A stretch of 10,991 nucleotides of DNA from Thiotrichaceae bacterium (GTDB lineage: Bacteria; Pseudomonadota; Gammaproteobacteria; Thiotrichales; Thiotrichaceae): NCBI GenBank assembly GCA_027024625.1, contig JALVRY010000357.1, positions 1-10,991 of the forward strand, written 5' to 3'. Each line of letters opens with the position of its first letter. Position 1 is the first letter of the stretch. Below are positions 1 through 6,661 of this stretch, piece by piece. The notes under the pieces were generated by a model. The model ran no database searches, was not told the origin of the DNA, and was given only the letters and a program-made list of their open reading frames with translations. The translations under genes and the position numbers were made by a program.

Positions 1-1
1 A

Positions 2-325
2 ACATTGATGATTGAGCCGACAGAATCAGAGTCTAAACGTGAGTTAGATCGCTTTTGTGATGCGATGATTGCTATTCGGCATGAAATAGAGGAGGTGCAG
101 TCAGGAAAATGGCCTTTGGAGAATAACCCACTCGTTAATGCTCCTCATACTGTGGAGGATTTAACAACAGGTTGGGAGCGTCCTTATACACAAAAAGAGG
201 GTGTTCTTCCTGCTGGTAAACAATACACTTCGAGTAAATATTGGCCGGTAGTAAATCGTGTGGATAATGTATATGGTGATCGTAATTTAGTTTGCTCATG
301 TCCAAATATTGATACTTATCGTTGA
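2..325 (+). CDS. gcvP: Glycine dehydrogenase (decarboxylating) P protein, C-terminal fragment
   Basis: This is the last 107 codons of a gene that begins before the window; the reading frame is open from the first complete codon (base 2) to a TGA at 323-325. The peptide opens with [12 protein letters not shown] and ends with the [18 protein letters not shown] stretch, both hallmarks of the GcvP C-terminus. GcvP is the PLP-dependent P protein of the cytoplasmic glycine cleavage system: it decarboxylates glycine and passes the aminomethyl group to the lipoyl arm of the H protein. The PLP lysine lies upstream, outside the window. No convincing terminator follows: there is only an AT-rich inverted repeat, TTGTAAAA (352-359) with TTTTACAA (379-386). 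Family assignment is very secure. Whether the gene is full-length, or split into gcvPA/gcvPB as in some bacteria, cannot be judged here. Confidence 0.95.
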   Translation, partial: TLMIEPTESESKRELDRFCDAMIAIRHEIEEVQSGKWPLENNPLVNAPHTVEDLTTGWERPYTQKEGVLPAGKQYTSSKYWPVVNRVDNVYGDRNLVCSCPNIDTYR

Positions 326-570
326 AAGTAAAAAAGGGGTAATGGAGTAAATTGTAAAATATCTACCACATGATGCTTTTTTACAACAATTTGTAACTTT
401 GCTCTTCCTATTATTTTTAATTGTCCTATACTCGGAGCGTGTAGGTTTTCTATATCCTTGATTGCTTTGGTAGTTTGCGAATATTTTATAGAGCTATTTT
501 ATAGATTTAATTAGAATTTGCGATCAGCGTAGGTAATTTGTAGATAAAAAACCACAAAGTATAATATCTT
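326..570. other. AT-rich intergenic stretch after gcvP
   Basis: No gene is seen in either strand. The stretch is AT-rich and holds one weak inverted repeat, TTGTAAAA (352-359) with TTTTACAA (379-386), whose right arm overlaps a run of six T (377-382); it might help end gcvP transcription but is not a typical GC-rich terminator. A TATAAT at 560-565 lacks a good -35 partner. Confidence 0.5.
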
Positions 571-601
571 TTGATATACTGTTTATGTGTTGTTATATAA
601 T
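571..601 (+). promoter_or_regulatory. Likely sigma-70 promoter of the first lipoprotein gene
   Basis: TTGATA (571-576, five of six consensus bases) is followed by TATATA after 17 bases (594-599), overlapping a perfect TATAAT at 596-601 (19-base spacing). Transcription would start near 606, giving a leader of roughly 20 bases that contains the strong AAGGAGA ribosome site (616-622). The corresponding stretch before the second copy is similar around the -10 and the ribosome site. Confidence 0.55.
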
Positions 602-628
602 AAATTCATCTCAATAAGGAGAATACAA

Positions 629-1087
629 ATGAAACTTAAAGCTCCCTTAACTATAGCAGGCGTTGTTCTGTTCGGTGCTTTCGCAACGGGTTGTAGCCAG
701 CAGCAAACTGCTGACTCAAGCCAGAATGTTGATTCTAGTCAAAATGTTGACTCAAGCCAGAATGTTGATTCTAGCCAAAACGTAGATAACACTGGTGGCA
801 ATACTGGTGGCACAACGACTACAACGCGTCCTCCAGCAACAGGTGGAAACTGTCATACGCATCAAGAAAATGCATCTCGTGGAACGACTAGACATTGTCA
901 TCCTCATCCAAATGGTGCTAATCACTCTCACCTATATGGTAATGCTGGTAGTAGACCAAGCGGTGGTGTAAATGTTGCACAGATGCAAAATCGTTTAAAA
1001 GCTAAAGGCTATTACAAAGGTTCTATCTCTGGTGTTATGGATGCGGATACTAAGGCTGCACTTCAAGCGTATCAAGCTGCACATTAA
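629..1087 (+). CDS. His/Cys-rich lipoprotein with peptidoglycan-binding domain, copy 1
   Basis: A 152-aa exported protein. The start at 629 is chosen over an in-frame ATG at 587 because AAGGAGA lies at 616-622 and because it matches the start of the paralogue at 1488. Residues 1-22 form a lipoprotein signal (MKLK, hydrophobic stretch, ATGC with the lipidated Cys at 22). Four DSSQNV repeats follow (about 29-52), then a Gly/Thr/Pro linker, a His/Cys-rich block (about residues 72-101, with CHTH, HCHPHP and NHSHLYG), and a C-terminal helix-rich module (about 115-152, MQNRLKAKGYYKGSISGVMD...TKAALQAYQ) typical of the PG_binding_1 fold. Inference: an envelope lipoprotein that binds peptidoglycan and may hold a metal ion through the Cys/His cluster. 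I do not recognise the full architecture as a named protein. It differs from copy 2 by one hexapeptide and a few residues. Confidence 0.85.
   Translation: MKLKAPLTIAGVVLFGAFATGCSQQQTADSSQNVDSSQNVDSSQNVDSSQNVDNTGGNTGGTTTTTRPPATGGNCHTHQENASRGTTRHCHPHPNGANHSHLYGNAGSRPSGGVNVAQMQNRLKAKGYYKGSISGVMDADTKAALQAYQAAH
713..784 (+). repeat. Tandem 18-bp repeat (4 x DSSQNV) in copy 1
   Basis: Four in-frame 18-bp units encode DSSQNV. Two synonymous spellings alternate, GACTCAAGCCAGAATGTT (713-730, 749-766) and GATTCTAGTCAAAATGTT or a close variant (731-748, 767-784). The higher-order unit is therefore 36 bp, and the array probably grew by duplicating a 36-bp dimer. Confidence 0.9.
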
Positions 1088-1136
1088 TTTAGTGGTGTGA
1101 TAGCTACAACTCCATAGTTTATGTGGTTGTGCAAAA

Positions 1137-1296
1137 GAGACTGTGCAAGTATTCTGGGACTGCGAAAAAATGAGGAAAAATTTTCCAGATTTTGTTTAAA
1201 AATGAAGGTAATAGCAGGTTGTTGGCTGAATTTTTAAACAAAATATGGGGGATTTTAACCATTTTTTTCGCGTTTCATGAATACTTACACAGTCTC
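1137..1296. mobile_element. 160-bp MITE-like palindromic element with IS256-like ends
   Basis: The ends are inverted repeats with one mismatch in 18: GAGACTGTGCAAGTATTC at 1137-1154 and its near-complement at 1279-1296. The whole element folds as two 66-base arms (1137-1202 and 1231-1296) that match at about 51 of 66 positions, including a perfect inner 14-bp pair (1189-1202 with 1231-1244) and a shared GCGAAAAAA block. The loop is 28 bases (1203-1230). Both flanks read AAAA, a possible short target duplication. The GAGACTGTG termini resemble ends of IS256/Mutator-type elements as I know them. No transposase fits inside, so it would be non-autonomous. Removing it puts copy 1 and its terminator at the same spacing as in copy 2. 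Confidence 0.75.
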
Positions 1297-1328
1297 AAAA
1301 GCCAAGTTTCCAGTAGCTTGGCTTTTTT
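1297..1328 (+). terminator. Intrinsic terminator of lipoprotein copy 1, displaced by the MITE
   Basis: AAAAGCCAAG (1297-1306) pairs with CTTGGCTTTT (1317-1326) around a 10-base loop, and the right arm runs into six T (1323-1328). The GCCAAG/CTTGGC core is shared with the terminator of the second copy, so it belongs to the duplicated unit. It now lies about 210 bases beyond the stop codon because the palindromic element directly abuts it. Confidence 0.8.
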
Positions 1329-1430
1329 ATGTGCGATTTGCTTTGCATATATTAAAAAATATACAAAGTCAGCTATCTTTATAGTACGCGGTGTGTACCA
1401 TACGCTATTAATTGGGAACTTTTGCAGTAT

Positions 1431-1459
1431 TTGTTTTTGTAGAGGTTTCTTATTTAAAT
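1431..1459 (+). promoter_or_regulatory. Possible promoter of the second lipoprotein gene
   Basis: TTGTTT (1431-1436) and TTAAAT (1454-1459) are 17 bases apart, a mediocre sigma-70 match. The position relative to the AAGGAGA ribosome site resembles the better promoter before copy 1. The stretch between the upstream terminator (ending at 1328) and this point holds no other gene. Confidence 0.35.
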
Positions 1460-1487
1460 AATTCTTTATCTCACAAGGAGAATATCA

Positions 1488-1928
1488 ATGAAACTTAAGA
1501 CTCCCTTAACTATAGCAGGTGTTGTTCTGTTCGGTGCGTTTGCAACGGGTTGTAGCCAACAGCAGACAGCTGATTCTAGTCAAAATGTTGACTCAAGCCA
1601 GAACGTAGATTCTAGCCAAAACGTAGATAACACTGGTGGCAACACTGGCGGCACAACGACTACAACGCCTCCTCCAGCAACAGGTGGAAACTGCCATACT
1701 CATCCAGAAAATTCATCTCGTGGAACGACTAGACATTGTCACCCTCATCCAAATGGTGCTAATCACTCTCACCTATATGGTAATGCTGGTAGTAGACCAA
1801 GCGGTGGTGTAAATGTTGCTCAAATGCAAAATCGTTTAAAAGCTAAAGGCTACTACAAGGGTTCTATCTCTGGTGTAATGGATGCAGATACTAAAGCTGC
1901 ACTTCAAGCATACCAAGCTGCGCACTAA
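1488..1928 (+). CDS. His/Cys-rich lipoprotein with peptidoglycan-binding domain, copy 2
   Basis: A 146-aa paralogue of the upstream gene with the same order of parts: lipoprotein signal with Cys22, DSSQNV repeats (three instead of four), Gly/Thr/Pro linker, His/Cys block (CHTHP, HCHPHP, NHSHLYG) and C-terminal PG_binding_1-like module. An AAGGAGAAT ribosome site directly precedes the ATG. Apart from the missing hexapeptide, I see only a handful of residue changes (for example T-P-P-P for T-R-P-P after the Thr run, and HPENSS for HQENAS), while synonymous differences are spread through the gene. That suggests a fairly recent duplication with the protein under constraint. The role is inferred as for copy 1: a lipid-anchored, peptidoglycan-associated protein, possibly metal-binding. 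Each copy appears to have its own promoter and terminator, so they are probably not co-transcribed. Confidence 0.87.
   Translation: MKLKTPLTIAGVVLFGAFATGCSQQQTADSSQNVDSSQNVDSSQNVDNTGGNTGGTTTTTPPPATGGNCHTHPENSSRGTTRHCHPHPNGANHSHLYGNAGSRPSGGVNVAQMQNRLKAKGYYKGSISGVMDADTKAALQAYQAAH
1572..1625 (+). repeat. Tandem 18-bp repeat (3 x DSSQNV) in copy 2
   Basis: Three in-frame DSSQNV units (1572-1589, 1590-1607, 1608-1625) use the same two alternating codon spellings as copy 1, in the order B-A-B. The array is one 18-bp unit shorter than in the neighbour. Confidence 0.9.
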
Positions 1929-1948
1929 TCTTACTTAGTGTTGTATAT

Positions 1949-1975
1949 ATAAGTTCATATCGATTTTGAACTTAT
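1949..1975 (+). other. Hairpin just upstream of the copy 2 terminator
   Basis: ATAAGTTCA (1949-1957) is perfectly complementary to TGAACTTAT (1967-1975), with a 9-base loop. It lies between the stop codon and the terminator and is not followed by a T run. Copy 1 has a weaker, interrupted hairpin at the equivalent place (ACAAC...GTTGT, about 1107-1131). It could protect the mRNA 3' end, but this is inference. Confidence 0.5.
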
Positions 1976-1976
1976 C

Positions 1977-2018
1977 AAAAAAGCCAAGCTTTGTTTTTTC
2001 ATAGCTTGGCTTTTTTTT
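1977..2018 (+). terminator. Intrinsic terminator of lipoprotein copy 2
   Basis: AAAAAAGCCAAGCT (1977-1990) pairs perfectly with AGCTTGGCTTTTTT (2003-2016) around a 12-base loop, and the T run extends to 2018. It begins 48 bases after the stop codon and shares its GCCAAG/CTTGGC core with the terminator of copy 1. Confidence 0.9.
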
Positions 2019-2330
2019 GCATTTGGAATAATTCTAATGGATAGGACTCAATTATGAATTTTTATGGTAATTGGGGTGTCATATATCCAACAGTGTCGTC
2101 TGGCTGGTAATCATAGATTGTATGAATATCCTGAAAATAGACGGTTTGGTCAATATTTGATTAGCTATTTTTCAGTAGTTGACTAAACTCACTGGATTGT
2201 ACGGTATTAGAGCCTATTTTTTAATCACTGAAAATATTGATTAGTGAAGCTTTTGACAGTTTGCTTCATTCTTGAATAGGCCTCCTAGTCCAATCATCTC
2301 CCTAAAAACTCAGAATAAAGGTAATTTAAC
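2019..2330. other. Intergenic stretch with no clear gene
   Basis: No convincing gene is seen. An 18-codon frame (2054-2110) has an AGGA upstream but nothing else to support it. There are loose direct copies of AATATT(T)GATTAG near 2154 and 2233, and TTGACT and TTGACA boxes without good -10 partners. The promoter of the downstream exported-protein gene presumably lies here but I cannot place it. Confidence 0.5.
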
Positions 2331-3578
2331 GTGAAAATAACAAGGACAGTCTTCTCTCTGCTTGGCTTGTTGCTGATTGCATTGTTTGCAGTAGCTCCTG
2401 CTCAGGCATCAATTTGGACCGCTGAAAATGAGTGGGATAATGATTGGGAGGCTCGCTATCGCGAATGGGTGAATACGAGCTGGAAAGAAGATTTTTTCAT
2501 GAATCCAGATAAGCCACTTTATTACAAAATTTCTCATGACTGTGCTGATGCTGTTTATTTAATGCGTCTCATTTTTTCTTATGAAAATAAACTACCTTTT
2601 GTTATTAATAATATTCATGGAAAGGGTGATATATCCAATAAAATGAGGACATGGGATAGGCAGCCTGCATTTAAGCGAATGCGTCGTTTTATGGATTATG
2701 TCACAGATATGACAAGTACGCAGACGCTTAAAAATGATACATATCCTATTGCTTTGGCAGATATTCGTCCAGGCGATATTTATGTTTCACCAGGGGTTCA
2801 TTCATACCAAATTGTTAATATAACCGATACGGGCATAGCAGAGGTGATGGCATCAACAACACCTAAAGCACCTCGATATTTATCTCGTTATGAGTCGTTC
2901 CCCTTTTATGTGCCTGAAGACACAGCAAAAATGTCAGATGGTTATCGTCGTTTCAAACAGCCCAGAAATATCCACAAACGTATGCAAGATCAGCCTGGCT
3001 TTAGTGATGAACAATATCGTGTTGCTGATGCAGTGGATCATAATTATGTGGGTTTTACTGATGTAATTTCAGCAAAATTGGGAACAAGAAAAGAGAAACC
3101 AGCGGAAAAGAGCTTACGCTTGTTGATGGCTCTTTGTATGTACTCCAACGATCGTGGTGTGTATGTTTATGATGCTCTGTATCATATCAAAGAAATGCGT
3201 GCTAAGGGACGTCGGTGTATGACGCGTAGTGAGTATGATAGTTTTTCAACCCCAACACGTGATAAACGATTAGGACAATTCTTTGATGCGGTTAGGCAGC
3301 ATATTAAGTCTAGTTATTCAAAAGATAAATATTCAGCTCCACAGCGTTGGGCTGCCGCTATATTTTCAGAGAAACCACCACAGCCTCGTGACTTACAGCA
3401 GTTGGATAAGTTTTGTAAAGTGGAGCTAAGTTTGCAATCAGGTTACTTTATGTCACTGCGTGAATTGCGCAAGAAGGCCGATGCAGGTGTGTTAGTGTCT
3501 GACCCGAATGCTCCATTAGATTATCGTTGGGGGATTACAACAGAGCCTCCTTACAAAGCAAAATGCCCAACGTATTAA
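2331..3578 (+). CDS. Exported NlpC/P60-like protein, uncharacterised
   Basis: A 415-aa protein starting at GTG (2331), with AAAGG at 2317-2321 placed to support it. Residues 1-26 are a Sec signal peptide (MKITR, long hydrophobic core, AQA|S cleavage), so the mature protein is periplasmic or secreted. I do not recognise a named family. The N-terminal half has HDCADAVYLMR with Cys71 at the start of a helix, then ADIRPGDIYVSPGVHSYQIV with His157 in a strand. A helix-borne Cys followed by an RPGD turn and a strand with His is the pattern of NlpC/P60-type cysteine hydrolases and amidases. The C-terminal half (about 200-415) is rich in Lys/Arg and has paired cysteines (C269, C297 region and C394-412 region) but no motif I can name. 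It is followed by its own terminator. The cell-wall hydrolase role is inference; the signal peptide is clear. Confidence 0.75.
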   Translation: MKITRTVFSLLGLLLIALFAVAPAQASIWTAENEWDNDWEARYREWVNTSWKEDFFMNPDKPLYYKISHDCADAVYLMRLIFSYENKLPFVINNIHGKGDISNKMRTWDRQPAFKRMRRFMDYVTDMTSTQTLKNDTYPIALADIRPGDIYVSPGVHSYQIVNITDTGIAEVMASTTPKAPRYLSRYESFPFYVPEDTAKMSDGYRRFKQPRNIHKRMQDQPGFSDEQYRVADAVDHNYVGFTDVISAKLGTRKEKPAEKSLRLLMALCMYSNDRGVYVYDALYHIKEMRAKGRRCMTRSEYDSFSTPTRDKRLGQFFDAVRQHIKSSYSKDKYSAPQRWAAAIFSEKPPQPRDLQQLDKFCKVELSLQSGYFMSLRELRKKADAGVLVSDPNAPLDYRWGITTEPPYKAKCPTY

Positions 3579-3633
3579 TTTGTTGGTATTGATACTCTAT
3601 CAAACAAAATTGATGGAGTACCAGCTCAGAAAT

Positions 3634-3669
3634 AATAAAAACGGCTTTCTTTGGACAGCCGTTTTTATT
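3634..3669 (+). terminator. Intrinsic terminator of the exported 415-aa protein gene
   Basis: AATAAAAACGGCT (3634-3646) is perfectly complementary to AGCCGTTTTTATT (3657-3669), with a 10-base loop and a T-rich tail. A second hairpin lies just before it: TACTCTATCA (3593-3602) with TGATGGAGTA (3611-3620), one G-T pair. Confidence 0.9.
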
Positions 3670-3784
3670 TTGTTTTCTTTATTCCGTTTATAAATAGTTC
3701 TCTAAAGATTCAGCTTTTGTTCTCGTTAGTATGCTTATGATGTTTCGATGTAATGATCAAATAGAATAAGTAAGAATATGTATC

Positions 3785-4498
3785 ATGATGACTAAAAATA
3801 GAATAAGAATAATTTTACAGTGGGGAAGCTTCCTATGGTTATTGTTTTTACTAACTTCATGTGGGAGTGTTCCGACTTCTGATGAAGAAATAGAGATAAA
3901 GGTATTACCTAAGAAGATAGTTAAGCCAAAAGTGCACAAAGCGCCTGCAAAGTATCTCTCTGGCTTCTATCCACGTTTATCGCTTGCTGCTTTAGAGCGA
4001 ACCAAACATCATGTTGTTTATGATGGTAGTTATAAAAAAATCCCTTACCCTTGGGGAGATGTTGATCCATCCAAGGGGGTCTGCACCGATGTAGTCATTC
4101 GTTCGTATCGAAAGTTAGGTGTTGATTTGCAGCAATTGATCTATGAAGATCGTGTAAAACATCCAAAGGCTTATCCTGATTTGCGTTCTGGCAAAGTAAA
4201 ACCTAATCCAAGTATTGATCATCGACGCGTGAGGAACATGAAACAGTTCTTCAAGAAAAATGCAATGGCAATGCCAATTACAATGAACCCACGTCATTAT
4301 CGCCCAGGTGACTTAGTAACATGGAAACTACCAGGCGACTTTGATCATATTGGGATTGTTGTGAATAGACGTTCACCTAGGGATCCAAATCGCTATATGA
4401 TTGTGCATAATTTAGCAGAAGGTCCAATTATCGAAGATATACTCTTCACTTTTAAAATAGATGGGCATTATCGTTATTTTGGAAATAAAATTTTGTAG
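3785..4498 (+). CDS. DUF1287-family lipoprotein, putative NlpC/P60-like hydrolase
   Basis: A 237-aa protein. The N-terminus (MMTKNRIRI, hydrophobic run, LLTSC) is a lipoprotein signal with the lipidated Cys at residue 26. Either of two adjacent ATGs (3785 or 3788) could start it; the ribosome site is weak. The body carries motifs I associate with DUF1287: YPWGDVDPSKGVCTDVVIRSYRKLGVDLQQ (Cys100), NPSIDHRRVRN, and YRPGDLVTWKLPGDFDHIGIVV (His188). The Cys, then RPGD, then His order is that of NlpC/P60-like cysteine hydrolases, suggesting action on peptidoglycan peptides or a related amide bond; activity is not established from sequence. A second conserved-looking His (H208, IVHNL) follows. Length is in keeping with a single catalytic domain plus a tether. 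It is on the same strand as the preceding NlpC/P60-like gene but separated from it by a terminator. Confidence 0.85.
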   Translation: MMTKNRIRIILQWGSFLWLLFLLTSCGSVPTSDEEIEIKVLPKKIVKPKVHKAPAKYLSGFYPRLSLAALERTKHHVVYDGSYKKIPYPWGDVDPSKGVCTDVVIRSYRKLGVDLQQLIYEDRVKHPKAYPDLRSGKVKPNPSIDHRRVRNMKQFFKKNAMAMPITMNPRHYRPGDLVTWKLPGDFDHIGIVVNRRSPRDPNRYMIVHNLAEGPIIEDILFTFKIDGHYRYFGNKIL

Positions 4499-4516
4499 AA
4501 TTATTCGTGCTTAAAG

Positions 4517-4544
4517 CTTGAATTCAATATGTGAATCCTCATAT
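4517..4544 (+). promoter_or_regulatory. Heat-shock (sigma-32 type) promoter of htpG
   Basis: CTTGAAT (4517-4523) and CCTCATAT (4537-4544) are 13 bases apart, close to the E. coli RpoH consensus CTTGAAA-N13ish-CCCCATNT. The start site would be near 4551, about 28 bases before the htpG ATG. This fits the known heat induction of htpG. The -35 box overlaps a 10-bp palindrome, TTGAATTCAA (4518-4527). Confidence 0.75.
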
Positions 4545-4579
4545 TTTCCGCATTATAAATTGAATATCGAGGATACAAA

Positions 4580-6463
4580 ATGAGCGAAACTACTGCGAAG
4601 GAGAATATGCAGTTTCAAACGGAAGTTAATCAACTACTCCATTTGATGATTCATTCTCTTTACTCAAATAAAGAAATTTTCTTACGTGAGCTTATCTCAA
4701 ATGCATCGGATGCTTGTGATAAGCTACGCTTTGATGCCTTGTCTAACGATGCTTTGTATGAAGATGATTCAGACTTACGCATTGAGATAGAATGTGACGA
4801 GAAAGCTAATACGATTACGATTCGTGATAATGGTATTGGCATGACGCGTGACGAAGTTATTAGTCACATTGGAACAATTGCCAAGTCTGGCACAAAAGAA
4901 TATTTAAAAAATTTAACAGGTGATCAAGCGAAAGATTCGCAAATGATTGGTCAGTTTGGTGTGGGTTTCTATTCTGCATTTATTGTGGCGGATAAGGTAA
5001 CGCTGACTACTCGTAAGGCGGGTACCGATGAGGCTGTCTGTTGGGAGTCAACAGGTGAAGCTGGCTTTACTTTAGAAACGGTTGAAAAAGCAGCAAGAGG
5101 CACAGAAATTGTACTTCACCTCAAAGAAGAAGAGAAAGAGTTTGCTAATGATTATCGCCTAAACTCTATTATTAAGACGTACTCTGATCACATCTCAATT
5201 CCTATTAAAATGCACAAAAGAGATGATGAAGGAAAATTGACTGATGAATGGGAAGTCGTTAATCAGGCGAATGCACTTTGGGTTCGTCCAAAAAGTGAGA
5301 TAAAAGACGAAGAGTACAAAGAGTTTTACAAGCATATTTCACACGATTGGCAAGATCCGCTAACGTGGATGCATAATCGCGTAGAAGGTAATCTTGAATA
5401 TACTTCACTGCTTTATTTGCCATCAAAAGCTCCATTTGATCTTTGGGAGCCAGAGCAAAAAAATGGTATTAAGTTATATGTGCAACGTATCTTCATCATG
5501 GATGATACTGAAAACCTAATGCCACGATACCTGCGTTTTGTCAGAGGTTTGATTGATTCTAATGATCTACCGCTAAACGTATCGCGTGAAATACTACAAA
5601 GCAATAAAGTCATTGATTCCATCCGAAAGGCATCTATCAAGAAAGTGTTGGAAATGCTAGAAAAGATGGCGAAGAATGACAAAGAGAAATACCAAGAATT
5701 CTGGAATGAATTTGGACGTGTATTGAAAGAAGGGCCTGGTGAGGACTTTTCGAATAAAGAAAAAATTGCCAAACTTCTACGTTTTAGTACAACAAAAGAA
5801 GATTCTGATGCTCAAACTGTTTCGTTTGATGATTATATTGCCCGTATGAAAGAAGGGCAGGATAAGATTTACTACATCACAGCAGATAGCTATGTTGCAG
5901 CAAAGAACAGTCCGCACCTTGAAATTTTCAAGAAAAAAGGCATAGAAGTTATCTTGCTACATGATCGTGTTGATGAGTGGTTGGTCAACAGCCTAACGGA
6001 ATATGATGGTAAATCACTGCAATCTGTTGCAAAAGGTGACCTTGATTTAGGTGATTTGGATACTGAAGAAGATAAGAAAGAGCAAGAGAAAACGGAGAAA
6101 GATGCAGAAAATGTTATCAAGCATATTAAAGAAGTGCTAGGTGACAAAGTTGAAGATGTTCGCGTATCTCACCGTTTAACTAACTCAGCGTCTTGTATTG
6201 TGTTGAATGATCAAGATATGGCTCTCTATATGCAACAGTTGATGAAGCAGGCGGGGCATGAAATGCCATCAACTAAGCCAGTGTTAGAAATTAATCCAAC
6301 GCATCCACTACTAACGCGAATGAATGATGAAACGGATGATGAGCGTTTTGCTGAATGGACAAGCATTTTGTTTGATCAAGCGATACTTGCAGAAGGTGGG
6401 CAGCTAGAAGATCCATCTGGCTTTGTGAGTCGTTTGAATTCATTGATGCTAGATATGTCGTAA
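4580..6463 (+). CDS. htpG: Chaperone protein HtpG (bacterial Hsp90)
   Basis: A 627-aa protein, about the usual bacterial length (E. coli 624). HtpG is the cytoplasmic, ATP-driven Hsp90 homologue that remodels client proteins with DnaK. The N-terminal GHKL ATPase domain is intact: [14 protein letters not shown] (Glu37 and Asn41 of the ATP site), DNGIGM (Asp83) and GQFGVGFYS (about 124-132) lid and glycine motifs. The middle domain contains the LWVRPKSEI and [11 protein letters not shown] signatures, the latter with the conserved Arg. The C-terminal dimerisation domain ends in LMLDMS with no MEEVD tail, as expected for bacteria. The ATG at 4580 has CGAGGA (4568-4573) before it. A sigma-32-type promoter lies immediately upstream and a strong terminator downstream, so it is a single-gene unit. 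Confidence 0.98.
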   Translation: MSETTAKENMQFQTEVNQLLHLMIHSLYSNKEIFLRELISNASDACDKLRFDALSNDALYEDDSDLRIEIECDEKANTITIRDNGIGMTRDEVISHIGTIAKSGTKEYLKNLTGDQAKDSQMIGQFGVGFYSAFIVADKVTLTTRKAGTDEAVCWESTGEAGFTLETVEKAARGTEIVLHLKEEEKEFANDYRLNSIIKTYSDHISIPIKMHKRDDEGKLTDEWEVVNQANALWVRPKSEIKDEEYKEFYKHISHDWQDPLTWMHNRVEGNLEYTSLLYLPSKAPFDLWEPEQKNGIKLYVQRIFIMDDTENLMPRYLRFVRGLIDSNDLPLNVSREILQSNKVIDSIRKASIKKVLEMLEKMAKNDKEKYQEFWNEFGRVLKEGPGEDFSNKEKIAKLLRFSTTKEDSDAQTVSFDDYIARMKEGQDKIYYITADSYVAAKNSPHLEIFKKKGIEVILLHDRVDEWLVNSLTEYDGKSLQSVAKGDLDLGDLDTEEDKKEQEKTEKDAENVIKHIKEVLGDKVEDVRVSHRLTNSASCIVLNDQDMALYMQQLMKQAGHEMPSTKPVLEINPTHPLLTRMNDETDDERFAEWTSILFDQAILAEGGQLEDPSGFVSRLNSLMLDMS

Positions 6464-6482
6464 AACATTATTTCTTACGATT

Positions 6483-6523
6483 AAATAAAAAAGGCCTTGA
6501 TGTTATCGAGGCCTTTTTTATTT
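6483..6523. terminator. Strong intrinsic terminator after htpG
   Basis: A 19-bp stem (6483-6501 with 6505-6523, one G-T pair, GTT loop) has a GGCCTTGAT core flanked by A-rich left and T-rich right sides. It begins 20 bases after the htpG stop. Because A and T runs flank both sides it could work in both directions, although no converging gene is present. Confidence 0.93.
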
Positions 6524-6661
6524 GTGGGTGCGGATTCGGGTTATAATTTATATTGCTGAACCCATGTGGCTGAATTTTAACTATTTTGCTTAAATATCAG
6601 TTTTCATCTGTACATATCTGTGGAATATTATTGAGACTACACTCTAAATTAAGGACTACTC

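Noticed and set aside
587..628. Upstream ATG that would extend lipoprotein copy 1 by 14 residues
   Set aside because: It has no ribosome site, it would spoil the lipoprotein signal, and the second copy starts at the equivalent of 629, where AAGGAGA is present.
713..784. Regular short repeats suggesting a CRISPR array
   Set aside because: The 18-bp units are directly adjacent with no spacers, stay in frame and encode a hexapeptide, so they are a protein repeat.
1192..1461. An 89-codon open frame on the plus strand
   Set aside because: It begins inside the palindromic element, runs through the terminator of copy 1 and ends at the second gene's promoter region. It has no ribosome site and its composition reflects AT-rich non-coding sequence.
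2054..2110. An 18-codon frame with AGGA eight bases upstream
   Set aside because: It is too short to judge, with no conserved feature and no clear link to the next gene. It would need conservation in relatives to be taken seriously.
6542..6547. TATAAT upstream of moaC as a promoter
   Set aside because: There is no acceptable -35 at 16-19 bases, and it lies more than 100 bases from the gene in AT-rich DNA. Noted in the moaC entry only as a possibility.
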